DNA of 7,165 nucleotides from Anaerolineae bacterium (GTDB lineage: Bacteria; Chloroflexota; Anaerolineae; SpSt-313). Where the stretch lies: the NCBI GenBank assembly GCA_023511475.1, contig JAIMBM010000148.1, forward strand, positions 1-7,165, in the 5' to 3' direction. The notes under the pieces were generated by a model, which saw only the letters and a list, made by a program, of their open reading frames with translations, had not been told where the DNA came from and ran no database searches. The position numbers and the translations under genes were made by a program. Below, in pieces: positions 5,446-7,165 of the stretch; within the stretch, counting starts at the first letter, position 1, and the number at the start of each line of letters is the position of its first letter.

Positions 5446-6294
5446 TCACCGTGGCTTCAGGCTCCAGTCGCCGTCAGCCTCGACCTCCCAGCAGCACGGA
5501 CCCTCCTCAAACTCTACGATGCCGCTGCCGCTTACAGGACCGATCTCATTCTGTACAAGGTTCGACCCGCCGGCACAGTGCAGCCACACGACAAAGTTGC
5601 TCGTCCCGTTATGCCAGAACTCCCACGGCCCGGTGCTCGGCGGATCAAAGACGCCGCTGACGGCGTCGCCTCGGCCGGAGAAGGCGGCGTCGGCAGCCCA
5701 GCCGATGGGGGCAATCTCCACGGTCCAGGCGCCATCGGCGTCGATGTCCAGCACAAGCTCATCGCCAACTACGGGGCGTGTGCCCTCGTAGGCACCGATG
5801 GTGTTCACAAGCAGGTCCTTCCCGCCGTCAAAGTAGGCCCACACGACAAAGTTGCTCTCGCCGTTGTGCGTGAACCTGGCCACGCAGAGTGGCGCCGGCA
5901 GGATGATGGGGTCCGTGGCCGTCTGCCCGTGTCCCCGGAGCAGGACCGGCTGTGGGGTCGGCTTCGGGGTGCTGGTCGGCCTCGGCGTGCTCGTCGGCTC
6001 GGGAGTAGCGGTTGGGGCCGGCGTGTCGGTCGGTGCCGGCGTGTCGGTCGGCCGCCGCGTGGCGGTAGCCTGCGGGGTGGCCGAGGGGTGCTCTGTCGCC
6101 TGCACCGATGGGCGCACGGGTGCAGCCGTAGTGGCCTCGACAACGGCCGCGACAGGCCTGGCAGGAGAAGGCCGTTGCCTGGTCCGGGACATCAGCGACG
6201 CCACTGCCCCGCACACGCAGCAAGCAGAGAGCGCTGCGGCAAGCAGGAAGAGGATGAGTGGCGGCTTCGTGGTTCTGGTCGGCTGTTCGGACAT
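5446..6294 (-). CDS. Putative lipoprotein or membrane-anchored surface protein with Thr/Pro stalk and duplicated SNFVVW domain
   Basis: The 282-aa protein starts with a short charged region, a hydrophobic segment (about 11-32) and a lipobox-like LSAC with the Cys at residue 25. The hydrophobic stretch continues past this Cys, so it may instead be an uncleaved anchor. Residues about 40-117 are low-complexity, with a run of TP-containing repeats (82-115) typical of cell-surface spacers in Chloroflexota. The exported part holds two related domains of about 60 residues. The first has FTHNGESNFVVWAYFDGG, LLVNTIGAYEG and W190-T-V-E. The second has FWHNGTSNFVVWLHCAGG, LVQNEIGPVSG and W269-E-V-E. Such domains are probably beta-sandwiches; their ligand is unknown. 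The ATG follows AAAGGGGGA with a 6-nt gap. A long plus-strand frame over the same DNA is only a shadow. It likely forms a transcript with the 81-aa gene downstream. Confidence 0.85.
   Translation of the reverse strand: MSEQPTRTTKPPLILFLLAAALSACCVCGAVASLMSRTRQRPSPARPVAAVVEATTAAPVRPSVQATEHPSATPQATATRRPTDTPAPTDTPAPTATPEPTSTPRPTSTPKPTPQPVLLRGHGQTATDPIILPAPLCVARFTHNGESNFVVWAYFDGGKDLLVNTIGAYEGTRPVVGDELVLDIDADGAWTVEIAPIGWAADAAFSGRGDAVSGVFDPPSTGPWEFWHNGTSNFVVWLHCAGGSNLVQNEIGPVSGSGIVEFEEGPCCWEVEADGDWSLKPR
5985..6050. repeat. Tandem DNA repeats encoding the TP stalk
   Basis: The coding DNA of the Thr/Pro stalk is internally repetitive, with adjacent near-identical units around GCCGGCGTGTCGGTCGGT at about 6017-6050. 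On the minus strand these encode TDTPAP units. Slippage here would lengthen or shorten the stalk without changing the frame. Confidence 0.6.
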
Positions 6295-6474
6295 GGTGTT
6301 TCCCCCTTTCCCTCCCAGCAGTCGATGCGCGTCCGATAGGGGCTACAGTCAAGGCTCGCCGGACTACGAGGGGCGCGCCTGAGGGGAGCGGCCGGTGATC
6401 GGCGTTCGGCCAGTGGGACATCGCCGCCTGGGTGTGCTGGCTTGAGGCGGTCCCTCTTCCCGTCCCCATGACTT

Positions 6475-6483
6475 ATCCTACCA
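6475..6483 (-). promoter_or_regulatory. Weak candidate promoter for the surface-protein pair
   Basis: On the minus strand TGG directly precedes TAGGAT, a 4-of-6 -10 match in extended form. No good -35 box is visible at 16-18 bp. If used, the leader would be about 175 nt. No better promoter was found between 6300 and 6480. Confidence 0.2.
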
Positions 6484-6533
6484 CAGCGCCTCGACAGAAA
6501 CCGTCGGGGCTTTGGCTGGCGGGGCGGCGCGGG

Positions 6534-6610
6534 GTGAGGCGTGTGACGTGAGGCGTGATGCGTGAAACGTGAAGCGTGATACGTGAGGCGTGCGGCGTGA
6601 GGAGTGGGTC
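6534..6610 (+). repeat. Eleven-unit 7-bp tandem repeat, consensus GTGANRC
   Basis: Eleven heptads follow without a break: GTGAGGC, GTGTGAC, GTGAGGC, GTGATGC, GTGAAAC, GTGAAGC, GTGATAC, GTGAGGC, GTGCGGC, GTGAGGA, GTGGGTC. GTG is fixed in all, the fourth base is usually A and the last usually C, while positions 5 and 6 vary. The unit length is 7, so it does not keep a reading frame with period 3. Similar degenerate CGTGA-type arrays occur between genes in many environmental bacterial genomes. Confidence 0.9.
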
Positions 6611-6666
6611 TGCGGCGGGTGGTGTCCTACTCCACGCCATGGCTTTGTCACATGCGCAGCAGCTCT

Positions 6667-6692
6667 CTTCGTGCACCTTCGTGTCCTTCGCG
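6667..6692 (-). repeat. Short ACGAAGG-type repeat
   Basis: On the plus strand CTTCGTG, CTTCGTG and CTTCGCG occur at 6667, 6677 and 6686, a period of 9-10 bases. The minus strand reads GCGAAGGAC, ACGAAGGTG, CACGAAG. This ACGAAGGAC-like pattern is a familiar dispersed intergenic repeat in several bacterial phyla. That recognition is from memory. Confidence 0.5.
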
Positions 6693-6833
6693 ATCACGGC
6701 CCATGCGCGCGCATCGAGAAAACGCGGTGCTCGCCGGGGATCACGCGCCTGCACCGGTTGGCGCTTGTCCGCCGCAGTGCAGGGCGGACCGGTGTAGGGG
6801 GCAGTGGGTCGTGGGGCGGATGGCTCCCGGGGC

Positions 6834-6881
6834 GGCTCGCGCCCCCCCTACGCGAGCCCTGCGGGCTGGCTCGCAATGACA
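6834..6881. repeat. GGCTCGC hairpin with a CTCGCAATGACA tail
   Basis: GGCTCGCG (6834-6841) and CGCGAGCC (6851-6858) form a perfect 8-bp stem with a 9-base C-rich loop. A third copy of GGCTCGC (6868-6874) runs into GGCTCGCAATGACA (6868-6881). That tail is a well-known ending of dispersed intergenic repeats in many bacteria. Probably a degenerate copy of such a repeat. Confidence 0.5.
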
Positions 6882-6967
6882 AGGCGCTGGGCAGGCCCCC
6901 GTTTCCCCGCGAGGTGCACATGAACGGTCTGCCAGTGAACTTTGTGCCGCAGGCAGCTGACATGTGG

Positions 6968-7147
6968 CTACCTGGCAGTCCAATTGGTGCCGCCGAACTG
7001 TGGGACCCACGCGTACCACTCGTCGCGAAATGCCCCGGCGATGATAGGATACACCCCATCGTCTTGGGTGTATCCCAGAATCGTCGGTGTAGACTGCGAC
7101 CATCTGGCGACTCTCGGAACCTGCTCGCGGTAGTGTCTCGTCGCCAC
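6968..7147 (-). CDS. Short hypothetical protein, 59 aa, or the C-terminal end of a longer one
   Basis: A GTG start (7147-7145) follows GGGAGGAG with about a 6-nt gap, a strong ribosome site. The frame runs 59 codons to TAG. The sequence begins MATRHYREQV and includes ILGYTQDDGVYPIIAG and DEWYAWVPQFGG, an aromatic-rich composition like a real small domain. No family is recognised, and there is no signal or membrane segment. Third-position GC is about 70 percent, better than the competing plus-strand frame. The frame stays open upstream to the window edge, so it may instead be the tail of a larger gene. A perfect inverted repeat lies within it. Confidence 0.5.
   Translation of the reverse strand: MATRHYREQVPRVARWSQSTPTILGYTQDDGVYPIIAGAFRDEWYAWVPQFGGTNWTAR
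7047..7075. repeat. Perfect 10-bp inverted repeat
   Basis: GGATACACCC (7047-7056) and GGGTGTATCC (7066-7075) are exact reverse complements around a 9-base loop. It lies inside the short minus-strand frame, where the arms encode GYT and GVYP. It could be an operator-like site, an RNA stem, or chance. Confidence 0.75.
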
Positions 7148-7165
7148 GCCTCTCCTCCCGTAGGC

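Larger units (their letters stand above)
6295..6967. other. Gene-poor, repeat-bearing intergenic region
   Basis: No reading frame here has a convincing start, composition and ribosome site together. The region nearest the surface-protein gene (6295-6480) is its probable leader and promoter. From 6530 to 6885 three unrelated short-repeat types follow one another, described separately. Frames crossing them encode only repeat-derived or Arg/Pro-rich sequence. Confidence 0.6.

Noticed and set aside
5254..6339. Long plus-strand reading frame of 361 codons
   Set aside because: It is antisense to the surface-protein gene. The minus frame has a signal or anchor segment, TP stalk, duplicated domains and a ribosome site, while the plus frame is Arg/Gly-rich without recognisable structure.
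6534..6610. CRISPR array
   Set aside because: Units are contiguous 7-mers without spacers and there are no cas genes nearby.
6473..6754. Minus-strand frame of 93 codons
   Set aside because: Its central part merely translates the heptad and ACGAAGG repeats, and there is no ribosome site or recognisable domain.
6920..7165. Plus-strand frame starting MNGLPVNF and open to the window end
   Set aside because: It has a weak GAGGTG site only 4 nt away, lower third-position GC, and an Arg-rich later part. The opposite strand has a better ribosome site and composition. It cannot be excluded without more sequence.

Overview
The window is GC-rich and tightly packed. It looks like a chromosomal fragment of a Chloroflexota bacterium, probably Anaerolineae-like. 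This rests on three protein styles rather than any marker gene: an orphan XPB/Ssl2-N-terminal-like protein, a membrane-anchored double zinc-ribbon protein, and a secreted protein with a long Thr/Pro linker (TPAPT, TPEPT, TPRPT) before duplicated beta-type domains. No tRNA, rRNA or CRISPR array was seen.

Layout. At 1-125 there is a G-run cluster, a small hairpin and a good promoter. They lead into a plus-strand gene (174-1853) for a helicase-associated protein without an ATPase core. Its 3' end overlaps by 50 bp, tail to tail, the 3' end of a minus-strand gene (1804-2322) for a two-helix membrane protein with two zinc ribbons. That gene has its own extended -10 promoter at 2352-2380. Twelve bases upstream of this promoter begins an insertion sequence of about 2655 bp (2392-5046). 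It is bounded by 23-bp imperfect terminal inverted repeats (20 of 23 match) and holds one uninterrupted 829-codon transposase gene. Beyond the element, again on the minus strand, lie a 43-nt-spaced gene pair: a putative lipoprotein or membrane-anchored protein with a Thr/Pro stalk and two copies of an HNG-SNFVVW domain (5446-6294), and an 81-aa protein of unknown function (5157-5402). From 6295 to 6967 there is no convincing gene, but several repeat types accumulate: an eleven-unit 7-bp tandem repeat, an ACGAAGG-type repeat, and a GGCTCGC hairpin cluster. A short minus-strand reading frame with a strong ribosome binding site (6968-7147) closes the window.

Most notable is the insertion sequence. 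Its transposase has about 165 N-terminal residues with roughly five hydrophobic segments, then a helix-turn-helix region, a four-cysteine zinc ribbon and a DDE nuclease domain with a long insert and a CxxH motif, as in IS256/Mutator-like enzymes. A membrane-anchored DDE transposase would be unusual. A 13-bp-armed palindrome touches the transposase start codon and carries candidate promoter sequences in both directions. It could protect the element from outside transcription, in the way known for IS10 and IS50.

Apart from the lipoprotein and 81-aa pair, which probably form one transcript, nothing shows that the genes work together. Without the insertion, the pair would lie about 180 bp upstream of the zinc-ribbon gene on the same strand.
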